Of a stretch of 64,000 bases of DNA, positions 24,706 through 33,269 are shown piece after piece. The stretch covers positions 1-64,000 of the forward strand of contig JAKLEA010000014.1 in NCBI GenBank assembly GCA_022711755.1, read 5' to 3'. Source of the stretch: Planctomycetota bacterium. GTDB lineage: Bacteria; Planctomycetota; Brocadiia; SM23-32; JAKLEA01. Every line of letters starts with the position of its first letter. The stretch's first letter is position 1. The notes under the pieces were generated by a model. The model did no database searches and had not been told where the DNA came from. It was given only the letters and a program-made list of their open reading frames with translations. Position numbers and translations under genes: made by a program.

Positions 24706-24902
24706 AAGCGTCGGGGATGCAAAACCTATACCGCGTTGCAATGTGTCCCTGCCGGGACAGCGCGTCCGTTATCGACTCCATGCTCGAGTTCCCCCCAATC
24801 CCCTTGCGCCACGGCAGCGGCGAGCATATCATCACACGTAGTGGGTTGCCGGCGGGCGGAATTCCAGCCGGCCTTTGATCTTCTCCCGACATGGTGACTT
24901 GA

Positions 24903-26525
24903 ATGAAACGTCCCATTGACCCGAGACGCTACCTCGTCCAGTTCAGCAGTCACAATCTGCCGCACATTTTCACCGACGTTCTCATCATCGGCGGCGGGAT
25001 TGCCGGCCTTTCAGCGGCGCTTGAAGCCGCGAAGTCCGTGAAGGTCACAGTCGTGTGCAAGGAGGGGGCGCGGGACTGCAACACGTGGCACGCTCAGGGC
25101 GGAATCGCCGCCGCAATCGCGCCGTGGGACAGCCCGGAGAAACACTTCGAGGACACCATCTCCGCCGGGCAGCAACTGGCCGATCCTGAGATCGTCAAGC
25201 TGGTCGTGGAGCGCGGGGCTGAACGCATCCGGGAAATGATCAAGGAAGGCTTCGCTTTCGACCGCGACAACGGGGAGCTGGCCTTCGGTCAGGAGGGCGG
25301 GCACGGGCAGCGCCGCATCCTTCACGCCGACGGCGACTCCACCGGCTCCGCCGTGCTGAAGTTTCTGCTGGCCTGCGTGAAGGACAATCCCAACATCCAG
25401 ATGCTCACGAACGTCTTCACCATTGACCTGCTGGACGTGCAGAAGCGGTGCGACGGGGTCGTGGCATATCATCCGGATCGCGGCGTCTTCCTCGTCCGCG
25501 CGAAGCAGACGATCCTGGCCGCCGGGGGATGCGGGCGCATATTCCGCGAAACCACCAACTCCCCCGTGGCCACCGGCGACGGCCCGGCGATGGCCTGGCG
25601 CGCCGGGGTTGAGCTGATGGACATGGAATTCATGCAGTTCCACCCGACGACGCTTTATGTGGCCGGGGCGACTCGCGCGCTGATCTCCGAGGCCGTTCGC
25701 GGCGAGGGCGGACTGCTGGTCAACTCCCGCGGCGAGCGCTTCATGCCCAACTACCACGAATCGGCGGAGCTTGCCCCGCGCGACGCCGTCAGCCGCGCCA
25801 TCGTCGAAGAGCTTGCCCGCACGAAGGGCACGTGCGTCTACGTTGACGTCCGGCACATCCCGGCAAAACAGTTCAAGGCCAGGTTCCCGCTCATAACGCG
25901 CCTGTGCGCCGGTTTCGGCATTGACCCGGCGCACGACCTGATCCCTGTGCGCCCGGCGGCGCATTACATGATCGGCGGCGTCAAAGTCGGCCAGGACGCG
26001 CGCACGAGCATGCCGGGCCTGTTCGCCTGCGGGGAGGTCGCCTGCACCGGCCTGCACGGGGCAAACCGGCTCGGAAGCAATTCCCTCCTCGAAGGGCTTG
26101 TCTTCGGCGGCATCGCCGGGCGCGAGGCCGCAGCCGCCGTCTCGACCGAAAAGGAGGAAATGTTCCTCCACAGCGTCCAGGGCATCCTGGGCGAGCCGAA
26201 ATACGGCCAACTGGACCTTGAGGATGTGGGCGCGGCGCTGCGAAGCCTGATGTGGCGCGACGTCGGCGTCGTGCGCGATCAGAAAAACCTTGACGACGCG
26301 GAGGAAATGATCAATTTCTGGTGCCGCTACGTCATGGACAAGATATTCGACTCCCCGGAAGGCTGGGCGCTTCAGAACATGCTCACCACGTCGAAACTCA
26401 TTGCCATGTGCGCCAGGCAGAGGGAGGAAACGCGCGGGGTTCATTTCCGCGCCGACTTCCCGGAGACCAAATCGGAATGGCACAGACATATAGTAGTGCG
26501 CAATTCCGGACGCGGGTGGCTGTGA
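24903..26525 (+). CDS. nadB: L-aspartate oxidase
   Basis: 540 residues. FAD flavoprotein that oxidises L-aspartate to iminoaspartate, the first step of de novo NAD synthesis. FAD motif VLIIGGGIAGLSAALEA (about 27-43), NTWHAQGGIAAA, HGQRRILHADGDSTG, MDMEFMQFHPTTLY, RDAVSRAIVEE and GLFACGEVACTGLHGANRLGSNSLLEGLVFG are the family blocks that separate NadB from fumarate reductases (Arg in the RDAVSRAI block and the His in QFHPTT). A C-terminal helical domain is present. It stands alone, without nadA or nadC nearby, flanked by repeat elements on both sides. Confidence 0.95.
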   Translation: MKRPIDPRRYLVQFSSHNLPHIFTDVLIIGGGIAGLSAALEAAKSVKVTVVCKEGARDCNTWHAQGGIAAAIAPWDSPEKHFEDTISAGQQLADPEIVKLVVERGAERIREMIKEGFAFDRDNGELAFGQEGGHGQRRILHADGDSTGSAVLKFLLACVKDNPNIQMLTNVFTIDLLDVQKRCDGVVAYHPDRGVFLVRAKQTILAAGGCGRIFRETTNSPVATGDGPAMAWRAGVELMDMEFMQFHPTTLYVAGATRALISEAVRGEGGLLVNSRGERFMPNYHESAELAPRDAVSRAIVEELARTKGTCVYVDVRHIPAKQFKARFPLITRLCAGFGIDPAHDLIPVRPAAHYMIGGVKVGQDARTSMPGLFACGEVACTGLHGANRLGSNSLLEGLVFGGIAGREAAAAVSTEKEEMFLHSVQGILGEPKYGQLDLEDVGAALRSLMWRDVGVVRDQKNLDDAEEMINFWCRYVMDKIFDSPEGWALQNMLTTSKLIAMCARQREETRGVHFRADFPETKSEWHRHIVVRNSGRGWL

Positions 26526-26547
26526 GCGTTGCCGGGCAGCAGCGTTC

Positions 26548-26598
26548 TTCCTTCTCTCCCGGGGAAAAGGCGGCGCGTCCGCAGAAAGCGCCGGATGA
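26548..26598. repeat. Degenerate family C-like palindrome after nadB
   Basis: CCTTCTCTCCCGGGGAAAAGG (26550-26570) is close to the CCTTCTCCCCCGGGAGAAGG hairpin of the element in addA and is followed by GGATGA. The rest of the 339-bp gap to 26864 holds no gene. TTGACA at 26796 with AGAATT 17 nt further could serve as a weak promoter for the lipoprotein pair. Confidence 0.4.
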
Positions 26599-26864
26599 TA
26601 TTGTGATCCTGCTGAATCGCATCGCCACGCCCCGTATAACCACCCTTCCGCTGATATCAATTCCGGCATCGGAAGTCTGATTTGCCCAGGTGTCCTGCAA
26701 ATCGCGTTCGTCGGATTAATCCGCCGATGGGGATGGTTTATGGCGGATAGTCGCGACCTGTTCTCCCTCCGCAATGCGCAGCGCCCGCTATCGGTTTGAC
26801 AATCCCATCTCCTGAAAGAGAATTATATGCGCAATCAGAGGGAAACAGTTGCGGGGGGCTTACG

Positions 26865-27479
26865 GTGGGAACCGGTGTTGGGTGGGGTCGGCGCAATACC
26901 GTCCGGCGTGTGTCAGCATGCCTGCTTGGAGGCTGGCTCTCGGCGGGATGCTGCGCCACGCTCGGGGACGGGGGCGTGATCCATAAGATAGGGTTCGGGG
27001 CTGTTCTACAGAAGACCGATGCGCGCACAACCGTCATCCACAATCCGCTCTCCCTCCTTGACCTCAGTTTAAATACCGGCGACAACGGTATCTGCGTCGG
27101 ACCTGGCGTCAGAACCACCGCGACGCCGACTCAACGCGCGGGGGGAGAGCGAATCGGAGCGCGGCGCTTGTTCTTCGTCCCGCCTCTGGCTCTGGCGGTT
27201 CGGAATGGCTGCGCTACGACCACGCTTGGTTTCTCCTTAATGACAATCCAGGATTGGCCCAACGCCGACTCCGGCAGGAGGTGGCAAACCCGGATGGAGG
27301 CGATGACCGGAGCCGGTCTGATCCTGGATTTCGCATCCGCAGGACGTGGAGTGAATCTCGGGTGCATGCGCAGTGTCACGGTTATGGCCGATGCTGAAAG
27401 CGACCGTGTTTGGACTGTCATTTACGACAGCCGCAGTCCGATGGAAACAATGTTCAGAGAGGAGAGGTTGGAGAGATGA
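26865..27479 (+). CDS. Predicted lipoprotein of unknown function
   Basis: About 204 residues from a GTG preceded by a run of six Gs (alternative TTG at 26796). Basic n-region RRNTVRR, hydrophobic ACLLGGWLSAGC ending in a lipobox (LSAG/C), then a mostly polar domain containing KTDARTTVIHNPLSLLDLSL and, at the end, DRVWTVIYDSRSPMET. The membrane-anchored location is inferred from the lipobox. Its stop overlaps the ATG of the next lipoprotein gene (ATGA). Confidence 0.65.
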   Translation: MGTGVGWGRRNTVRRVSACLLGGWLSAGCCATLGDGGVIHKIGFGAVLQKTDARTTVIHNPLSLLDLSLNTGDNGICVGPGVRTTATPTQRAGGERIGARRLFFVPPLALAVRNGCATTTLGFSLMTIQDWPNADSGRRWQTRMEAMTGAGLILDFASAGRGVNLGCMRSVTVMADAESDRVWTVIYDSRSPMETMFREERLER

Positions 27480-27886
27480 AGATTCTCATAATCACGGCGT
27501 GTCTGTTGTTCATTGCGGGTCTTTCCGGCTGCGCCGGGGATTCGCTAGTGTTCGTCAGTTGCACGAAGCTCGGTGTCAGCGCGTCCGCCGCCCGGGAGGC
27601 CCCGGCGGAGGCGCAGATCGGATATCACCGATTCGAGGGCGCAATAATCCCCGTCGGCAGGGACGACGCAGGCGGCGCGAAGGCCCCGCCCGTTCTGGCC
27701 GTCGTGGACATACGCAACAGCCTTTTCGGCGAACTGGCCGTCAGGCACGTCTTCGCCACGGGAAAGGCGGCGTCGGATGCCGGGGGGGCGGTATTCAGCG
27801 AGGCGGTCCGAAACTCCGCCGGGAAAGACAACCAATCTCAGAACTTGCCGGACGCGGAGGGAAACCGGGATCAATCGCCGGAATAG
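27476..27886 (+). CDS. Small lipoprotein of unknown function
   Basis: 136 residues. Clear lipoprotein signal MKILIITACLLFIAGLSGC (lipobox LSGC). The mature part VFVSCTKLGVSASAA...GYHRFEGAIIPVG and VVDIRNSLFGELAVRHVFATGKAA follows a pattern of strands with a conserved FATG ending seen in small envelope lipoproteins. Overlaps the previous gene by 4 bp and is 13 bp before the phospholipase-like gene, so the three probably form one operon. Function unknown. Confidence 0.75.
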   Translation: MKILIITACLLFIAGLSGCAGDSLVFVSCTKLGVSASAAREAPAEAQIGYHRFEGAIIPVGRDDAGGAKAPPVLAVVDIRNSLFGELAVRHVFATGKAASDAGGAVFSEAVRNSAGKDNQSQNLPDAEGNRDQSPE

Positions 27887-27899
27887 AGAGGGGGGGGAT

Positions 27900-28874
27900 A
27901 TGGAGAAGGCACATCACGCGCTCGCCGTCCGGGACGCAGCAGCGCTCGTGAAGCGATGGGCGGAAAATCCATTGGAGGCTCCACAAGGGATTAACGTCAG
28001 CGCCGTCGCAGATGCCATAAGAGACGATAACTCCGCGCGAAGGCTTGAGCGCCTCGTCAAGGCGGCGGATGAAATCAGGGACCTGCGCGTCAGCCGGGGC
28101 CTGACAAGCGCTGTCATGGAACGGTTCGGCAATCCGACCTGCTTCCAGCACTTCGCGTATTGCGGCTCGATGGGCGACCTTGCCGGAGGCGGGAAGGTCG
28201 CGCGCATGTATGACGGCTACTGCTGGGACTGCGATCCGTTCATGCAGTGGCCGGGAAGGATCGCCGACCTGTCGCAGGCGCGTATCCGCCACCATCCGGA
28301 CAGCAAACCGTTTGACCCGGAATTCCTGAAATGGAGTCCCGGCGCGCGCATGGTCGCCGGCGGCGAAGCGTGGGACGATCAGAAATACCCGTCCGCGATT
28401 GACCTTGCGGAATTCTATGGCGGCGGCTTTTTCCGCTACTTATCACGCGGAGACCGGGACAAGGCATTCGCGAGCCTTATGTTCGCGGTTCACATGCTTC
28501 AGGACCTGTGCGTTCCGCATCACGTTCTCGGCACGGTTGACCTCGGCCATGCGGCGCATGAGCGGAAGGCGCTGGCGCGCTGGCGCGAAATCCGGCGCGG
28601 CCTGCCGCGGAAGACCCGCAGACTGACATGGTCGCGTCTTTCGCTTGAAGCGCGCGAGATGCTCGACGGCGACATCGGAAGCGCAACCGGTTTCAGGGAG
28701 CTTGGCGAGGCGGCGGTCCGGGCGACGGCCCTGCGCCTACCCGCTCCAGACCGCGCGCCATCCCCGACCCGCGCCGAGACATGGAAAATGACGCGACAGG
28801 CGATTGCCTGCGCGATCAAGGCGTTTGACCTTATTGCTGCCGGCCTTATGCCGCGGCAGACTCTTCCCGCGTAA
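27900..28874 (+). CDS. Zinc-dependent phospholipase C / S1-P1 nuclease-like protein
   Basis: 324 residues, mostly helical. FAVHMLQDLCVPHHVL (about residues 196-211) matches the HxxxDxxxPxH zinc-binding helix of the phospholipase C/P1 nuclease superfamily, and HFAYCGSMGD and HAAHERKALARW add further His and Asp ligands. No signal peptide is visible (starts MEKAHHALAVRDAAALVKRW), unlike most secreted members. RBS GAGAGGGGGGG. Sits behind two lipoprotein genes. Activity on phospholipid or nucleic acid is a family inference; substrate not assignable. Confidence 0.65.
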   Translation: MEKAHHALAVRDAAALVKRWAENPLEAPQGINVSAVADAIRDDNSARRLERLVKAADEIRDLRVSRGLTSAVMERFGNPTCFQHFAYCGSMGDLAGGGKVARMYDGYCWDCDPFMQWPGRIADLSQARIRHHPDSKPFDPEFLKWSPGARMVAGGEAWDDQKYPSAIDLAEFYGGGFFRYLSRGDRDKAFASLMFAVHMLQDLCVPHHVLGTVDLGHAAHERKALARWREIRRGLPRKTRRLTWSRLSLEAREMLDGDIGSATGFRELGEAAVRATALRLPAPDRAPSPTRAETWKMTRQAIACAIKAFDLIAAGLMPRQTLPA

Positions 28875-28946
28875 CAAGCCGGCCTGTTATGATTACAAAC
28901 AGTCCTCAGTTTTTACGATTTCAGGGCTAAATGCGATGGAGACTTC

Positions 28947-29528
28947 ATGCTCGTCATTTCCTGCCATGCCGACACGGGTTTTATGACGCACCGTCTCGCC
29001 CGGGAGGCGGACGGAACGGTCTTCGGCCACCTCGACAACTTCTCCGGCGTTTATAGCGTCATGCAGGCTTACTTCTCCGGACGCATGGACCGGGAGAACG
29101 TGAGAATAGAATTGACCTACGGCGAGGAAGTGGATTTCGCCGGGGCGCAGGAGGTGCTGGAGACGCTCAGCCCGCATGACTTCGTCATCGTCGTTGACGT
29201 GACGGGCACGCCGACCGGCAAGGGACTCGTCATTGAGAAATGCGCCGACCCCCTGATGCGGGAATTCGCCACGGTGGCCCTGCGCGGGATGGAATACGAT
29301 CTCTATGAGGGCTGCCCTGATCCGATCGCCAATCAGGATGAGGTTGACGTCTACCGGGACAAATGCCGCGCTGTCTGCTTCCTGGGCTTGCCGTGCGCCG
29401 GGGGGGATTACAACGCGGGCCGCGTCCGCTGCCGCGAGGAATCGCTCAAGGCCGTGACCGAGGCGCTTTGCAGGATGGTCGAACGCTTCCACGATTTCTG
29501 CGCGGAGAAAGGAATCAGGGAGGACTGA
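28947..29528 (+). CDS. Short M20/M28-like zinc peptidase
   Basis: 193 residues. Metal-site pattern of di-zinc exopeptidases: HAD at 7-9, HLDN at 28-31 (bridging Asp30), GEE at 59-61 (general base Glu60 and ligand Glu61), VDVTG at 83-87. The lid or dimerisation domain of the family is missing, making it much shorter than the usual 350 or more residues. The last His ligand is uncertain (His186 is a candidate). Cytosolic. Substrate unknown. Confidence 0.7.
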   Translation: MLVISCHADTGFMTHRLAREADGTVFGHLDNFSGVYSVMQAYFSGRMDRENVRIELTYGEEVDFAGAQEVLETLSPHDFVIVVDVTGTPTGKGLVIEKCADPLMREFATVALRGMEYDLYEGCPDPIANQDEVDVYRDKCRAVCFLGLPCAGGDYNAGRVRCREESLKAVTEALCRMVERFHDFCAEKGIRED

Positions 29529-29584
29529 GCGCCTTCGGATTCTGCCTGTGCGGTGTCATCGTATGTGTTCAACGCAAATGTTTG

Positions 29585-29656
29585 TTTTGGACTGCGGCGG
29601 CTGCGCGCTTGAAAAGCGCGACGCCGCTTTTTGCGGGCGAGGCACGACTCGCCCAC
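29585..29656. repeat. Family A element
   Basis: TTTTGGACTGCGGCGGC, the GCGCGCTTGAAAAGCGCG hairpin, then GGGCGAGGCACGACTCGCCC. It is the most complete forward copy in the window, in the 222-bp gap before the glycoside hydrolase gene. Confidence 0.85.
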
Positions 29657-29665
29657 CGTTGCTGG

Positions 29666-29694
29666 CTTTCAGCATCCGCGGCAACAGTTATAAT
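29666..29694 (+). promoter_or_regulatory. Candidate promoter with perfect -10
   Basis: TATAAT at 29689-29694, 17 nt after CTTTCA (29666-29671, weak -35). It lies 57 bp upstream of the ATG at 29751, directly after a family A element. Confidence 0.45.
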
Positions 29695-29750
29695 GTCAAC
29701 TGGCTTTTCCGTTCAGCCGGTTCCCCGAAAACCCGTCAAGGAGACACGGC

Positions 29751-31169
29751 ATGAGTTATCGCCATGCAGCCGCTGCGCTGTTCGCCTCATTCGCGCTGAC
29801 CGCCTCCCCGGCCTTCTGCGCGGAGGCAATCGAAATCGGCTCGCAGCTTGAGCCGTTGGTTGACGATTTTCTGATTGAGCGGCTAGACGGCCTGAGCCTG
29901 ACGCTCCATTATCCGGTCCCGCACGACGTCGCCATAGTCCACGACGCTCCGTGGGAGGGCAATACCTGCTGTTACCATACCATTTTTAAGGACGGCGACA
30001 TTTATCGCCTTTACTACCGCGGATCGCACTACGTCCCCGGAAAAGAGACGCACACGGAGTTCGCCTGCTACGCGGAGAGCGGCGACGGCAAGACGTTCAC
30101 AAGGCCGAATCTTGGTATTCATGAGTTCAACGGATCGAAGGACAACAGCATCATCGTCGCCGGCGGCGTCCATAACTTCGCTCCGTTCAAGGACGCCAAT
30201 CCCGCCTGCGCGGCGGACGCGCGATACAAGGCGCTGGCAAGCGGCAAGGGCGGGCTGATGGCATATAAATCCCCGGACGGGATCCATTGGTCGCTGATGT
30301 CCGACGCGCCGGTCATCACCAAGGGCGCGTTTGATTCTCAGAACCTGGCTTTCTGGGACACGCACCGCAAACGCTACGTCGAATTCCATCGCGGCTTCAA
30401 GGACGGATTCCGCGACATCATGACGGGGACGTCCGACGATTTCCTGGTCTGGACAGATCCGGTCTGGCTTGAATATCCCGGTACGCAGATGGAGCACCTT
30501 TACACGAACCAGATAACGCAGTGCCCCCTTGCTCCGCACATTTTCCTCGGCTTTCCGAAACGCTTCACTCCGGACCGCAACGTGGACGGGCACGAACACG
30601 CGGGAGTTTCCGACGGCATCTTCATGACGAGCCGCGACGGCCTGAACTTCAACAGGTGGGCCGAGGCATTTGTCAGACCGGGGCTTCAGGGCGAGCGCTG
30701 GGTGAACCGTAACAACATGACCGCATGGGGCGTCGTGACGACGAAGTCCGACCTTCAGGGCGCGCCCGATGAGCTTTCAATCTACTCCACCGAGGGTTAT
30801 TACCGCGGCGATGCGTCCCGCCTGCGGCGCTTCAGCATCCGCGTGAACGGATTCGTTTCCGTCCAGGCCCCGATGAAGGGGGGAGAGATGACGACGAAGC
30901 CCCTCGTCTTCAGCGTCGGGGAGAAGGTCGCGCTCCGCATCAACTACTCCACCAGCGGGGCCGGCAGCCTCCGTTGCGAGATTCAGGACGCCGACGGAAA
31001 GCCGATACCGGGATTCTCGCTCACGGAGGCGGACGAGATTTACGGCGATTCGCTTGATCGGACGGTGACATGGGGCGGCAGGTCCGAATTCGGCAACCTC
31101 GCCGGCAAGCCCGTGCGACTGAGATTTGCAATGAAGGACGCGGACCTCTACTCGGTGCAATTCAAATGA
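29751..31169 (+). CDS. Secreted five-bladed-propeller glycoside hydrolase-like protein
   Basis: 472 residues. Signal peptide MSYRHAAAALFASFALTASPAFCA. The phrases LVDDFLIERLDGLSLTLHYPVP, FACYAESGDGKTFTRP, AYKSPDGIHWSLMSD, NLAFWDTHRKRYVEFHRG and FMTSRDGLNFNRWAEAFVRPG are repeated blade motifs of GH43/GH32-type propellers common in planctomycetal glycan-degrading gene sets. Residues 380-472 form a beta-sandwich tail (EIQDADGKPIPGF, PVRLRFAMKDADLYSVQF). Exported to the periplasm. The next gene starts within its stop codon (ATGA). Confidence 0.8.
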   Translation: MSYRHAAAALFASFALTASPAFCAEAIEIGSQLEPLVDDFLIERLDGLSLTLHYPVPHDVAIVHDAPWEGNTCCYHTIFKDGDIYRLYYRGSHYVPGKETHTEFACYAESGDGKTFTRPNLGIHEFNGSKDNSIIVAGGVHNFAPFKDANPACAADARYKALASGKGGLMAYKSPDGIHWSLMSDAPVITKGAFDSQNLAFWDTHRKRYVEFHRGFKDGFRDIMTGTSDDFLVWTDPVWLEYPGTQMEHLYTNQITQCPLAPHIFLGFPKRFTPDRNVDGHEHAGVSDGIFMTSRDGLNFNRWAEAFVRPGLQGERWVNRNNMTAWGVVTTKSDLQGAPDELSIYSTEGYYRGDASRLRRFSIRVNGFVSVQAPMKGGEMTTKPLVFSVGEKVALRINYSTSGAGSLRCEIQDADGKPIPGFSLTEADEIYGDSLDRTVTWGGRSEFGNLAGKPVRLRFAMKDADLYSVQFK

Positions 31170-33106
31170 CGAAACACAAGCGCGACGGGCCGGCCGCGGA
31201 CGCCCAACCCTGGAGTGCGGCAGACTTGCTGCCGCCCTGTTGTCGGGCGAAGCTCGCTTCGCCGCGCAGCCTTGCGGCTGCGATTCATACGGCCATTGAG
31301 AAAGTCTCGTTCCTGAAGGTAACCCGCAAAGCGCCATCTGTCGCTCTCGCCGGCATGGCGTTAGCGTTGATGATTTCCGCCGCTGCGGCGGATTCCGTTA
31401 CGGAGACCAACATGAACAAATTCTCGGATAACCCCGGCGTTCCGTGGCCGGCTGTTGACGGGCTGGGGCGCGCGCTGCCGACCCCTGAGTCCGTCGGTCC
31501 GCCGAAGCCCAACCGCTTCGTGGGCATATTCTACTTCCTTTGGCTCGGCCAGCACGACCAGCCCGGCGCGGGGCCGTTCGACGTCTCGAAAATCATGGCG
31601 GGGCATCCCGACGCGTTGCGGAATCCGGATTCGCCTCCGTGGGGGCCTGCCGGCCACATGCACTTCTGGGGCGAGCCGCTCTACGGATATTACCTTGTAT
31701 CAGATCCATGGGTGCTAAGACGCCACGCCCACCTGCTGGCGGACGCCGGCGTTGACACGCTGATCTTCGACACCACCAACCGCGTCACCTACAAGAACGT
31801 CTACATGAAGCTCTGCGAAGTCTTCGCGCAGGTCCGCCGCGAGGGCGGGCGAACCCCGCAGATAACATTCATGACCAACACTGAGGCCGGCGCGACGGCG
31901 GACGAACTCCTCAACGACCTCTACAAACCCGGCCTCTACCCGGAAATCTGGTTCCGCTGGGAGGGCAAGCCGCTTCTGATCTGCGATCCGGCCGCGGCCG
32001 GTCCGGCGGTCAAGGACTTCTTCACGCTTCGCAAGGCCCACTGGCCGTTCCAGATGATCAACACGCCCTATGCCTGGCATTGGGAGGCGGCGTATCCGCA
32101 GCCCTACGGATACACGACCGACCCAGACAGGCCGGAGCAGGTCAACGTCTCCATCGCGCAGAACCTCCGCGCAAGCGACGGCCAGGTCACGAACATGAGC
32201 CGGGGCGACGCCCGGGGGCGCAGCTTCCACGACGGCAAGCTCGACCGCTCCCCCGGCGCGGTCAACCACGGCCACAACGCCCGCGAGCAGTGGAAACGCG
32301 CCCTGGAGCTTGATCCCCCGTTCGTGATGGTCACGGGTTGGAACGAGTGGATCGCGGGGCGCTACGGCAACGAAAACGAGCCGGTAATGTTCGTGGACCA
32401 GTTCGACGAGGAGTTCAGCCGCGACATCGAGATTATGAAGGGCGGGCATCTCGACCATTACTACTACCAGCTTGTGGACGGCGTGAGGCGCTACAAGGGC
32501 GCGCCGCCACTGCCGAAGGCGTCCGCCCCGAAGACGATTGACGTTCGCGGTGGCTTCGATCAGTGGAACGACGTCGGCCCGGAGTTCAGCGACCACGCGG
32601 GTGAGACCATCCCGCGCGATCATGCGGGTGTGGCCAACCTGCATTACAGGAACGACACGGGCCGCAACGAACTCATTGCCATGAAGGTCGCCAGGGACGA
32701 CAGGAATCTCTACTTCCTCGCGCGGACAGAAAAGGCGATCACGCCCCGGACCGATCCGAACTGGATGATGCTGCTCATCGAGGTCGCCGGCGCGAAGGGC
32801 GCAAACTGGGAGGGCCGCAACTTCATCGTCAATCGGACACCCCCCGGCGCGGACAGGGCCATCCTTGAGCGATGCGTCGGCGGGTGGAACTGGGAGAAGG
32901 TCGCCGAGGTCGCCTTCCGAGTCGAAGGCAATCGGCTTCACCTTGCCGTCCCCAGAGCGGCGCTCGGGCTGCCGGAAGGCCGCGCGGCATTCGCGCTGAA
33001 CTTCAAGTGGGCGGACAACGTCCGCCCGGGCGACGTGATGGACTTTTACATAAGCGGCGACGTCGCCCCGCAGGGGCGTTTCAAGTTCAGATACGCGGCT
33101 GAGTGA
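31166..33106 (+). CDS. GH99-like TIM-barrel glycoside hydrolase with beta-sandwich tail; N-terminus interrupted by a repeat
   Basis: 646 residues if the ATG overlapping the previous stop is used. VGIFYFLWLG, WVLRRHAHLLADAGVDTLIFDTTN, IWFRWEGKPLLICDP and PFVMVTGWNEWIAGR are typical of GH71/GH99-like endo-acting barrels, with WNEW carrying the likely acidic residue. A C-terminal CBM9-like sandwich follows (about 480-646). The N-terminus is odd: residues 16-40 (WSAADLLPPCCRAKLASPRS) are encoded by a family B element, and the hydrophobic export signal (VALAGMALALMISAAAA) begins only at about residue 59. The native start was probably displaced by the insertion; an internal ATG at 31355 gives a signal too short to work well. 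Function is inferred from the barrel motifs. Confidence 0.75.
   Translation: MTKHKRDGPAADAQPWSAADLLPPCCRAKLASPRSLAAAIHTAIEKVSFLKVTRKAPSVALAGMALALMISAAAADSVTETNMNKFSDNPGVPWPAVDGLGRALPTPESVGPPKPNRFVGIFYFLWLGQHDQPGAGPFDVSKIMAGHPDALRNPDSPPWGPAGHMHFWGEPLYGYYLVSDPWVLRRHAHLLADAGVDTLIFDTTNRVTYKNVYMKLCEVFAQVRREGGRTPQITFMTNTEAGATADELLNDLYKPGLYPEIWFRWEGKPLLICDPAAAGPAVKDFFTLRKAHWPFQMINTPYAWHWEAAYPQPYGYTTDPDRPEQVNVSIAQNLRASDGQVTNMSRGDARGRSFHDGKLDRSPGAVNHGHNAREQWKRALELDPPFVMVTGWNEWIAGRYGNENEPVMFVDQFDEEFSRDIEIMKGGHLDHYYYQLVDGVRRYKGAPPLPKASAPKTIDVRGGFDQWNDVGPEFSDHAGETIPRDHAGVANLHYRNDTGRNELIAMKVARDDRNLYFLARTEKAITPRTDPNWMMLLIEVAGAKGANWEGRNFIVNRTPPGADRAILERCVGGWNWEKVAEVAFRVEGNRLHLAVPRAALGLPEGRAAFALNFKWADNVRPGDVMDFYISGDVAPQGRFKFRYAAE
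31211..31285. repeat. Family B element inside a gene N-terminus
   Basis: TGGAGTGCGGCAGACTTGCTGCCGCC is shared almost exactly with 45616-45641, followed by GCGAAGCTCGC and GCAGCCTTGCGGCTGC hairpins. It is translated as part of the GH99-like open frame. Confidence 0.75.
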
Positions 33107-33152
33107 CACCCTGCCGGGATTTCCGGAATGTTCGGAAGGCCGGTTGGACGCA

Positions 33153-33172
33153 ACGCGTAGGGCGGGTTCTCC
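33153..33172 (+). repeat. Family D fragment
   Basis: CGCGTAGGGCGGGTTCTCC here matches the reverse complement of 54893-54912. Located in the gap between the convergent GH99-like and MDR dehydrogenase genes. Confidence 0.6.
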
Positions 33173-33269
33173 TGATCCGCTCGGAATCATTACGCGCCGA
33201 ACAATACAGCATGGGCGCAGAGCTTCCATCCTTTACTGCCGATCATTATTTCCCGCATTCCAATCCGCC

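Noticed and set aside
25011..26774. 587-codon minus-strand open frame over nadB
   Set aside because: Fully antisense to a clearly conserved enzyme; the translation is low in structure and reflects high GC at third positions.
31715..33229. 504-codon minus-strand open frame
   Set aside because: Antisense to the GH99-like gene.
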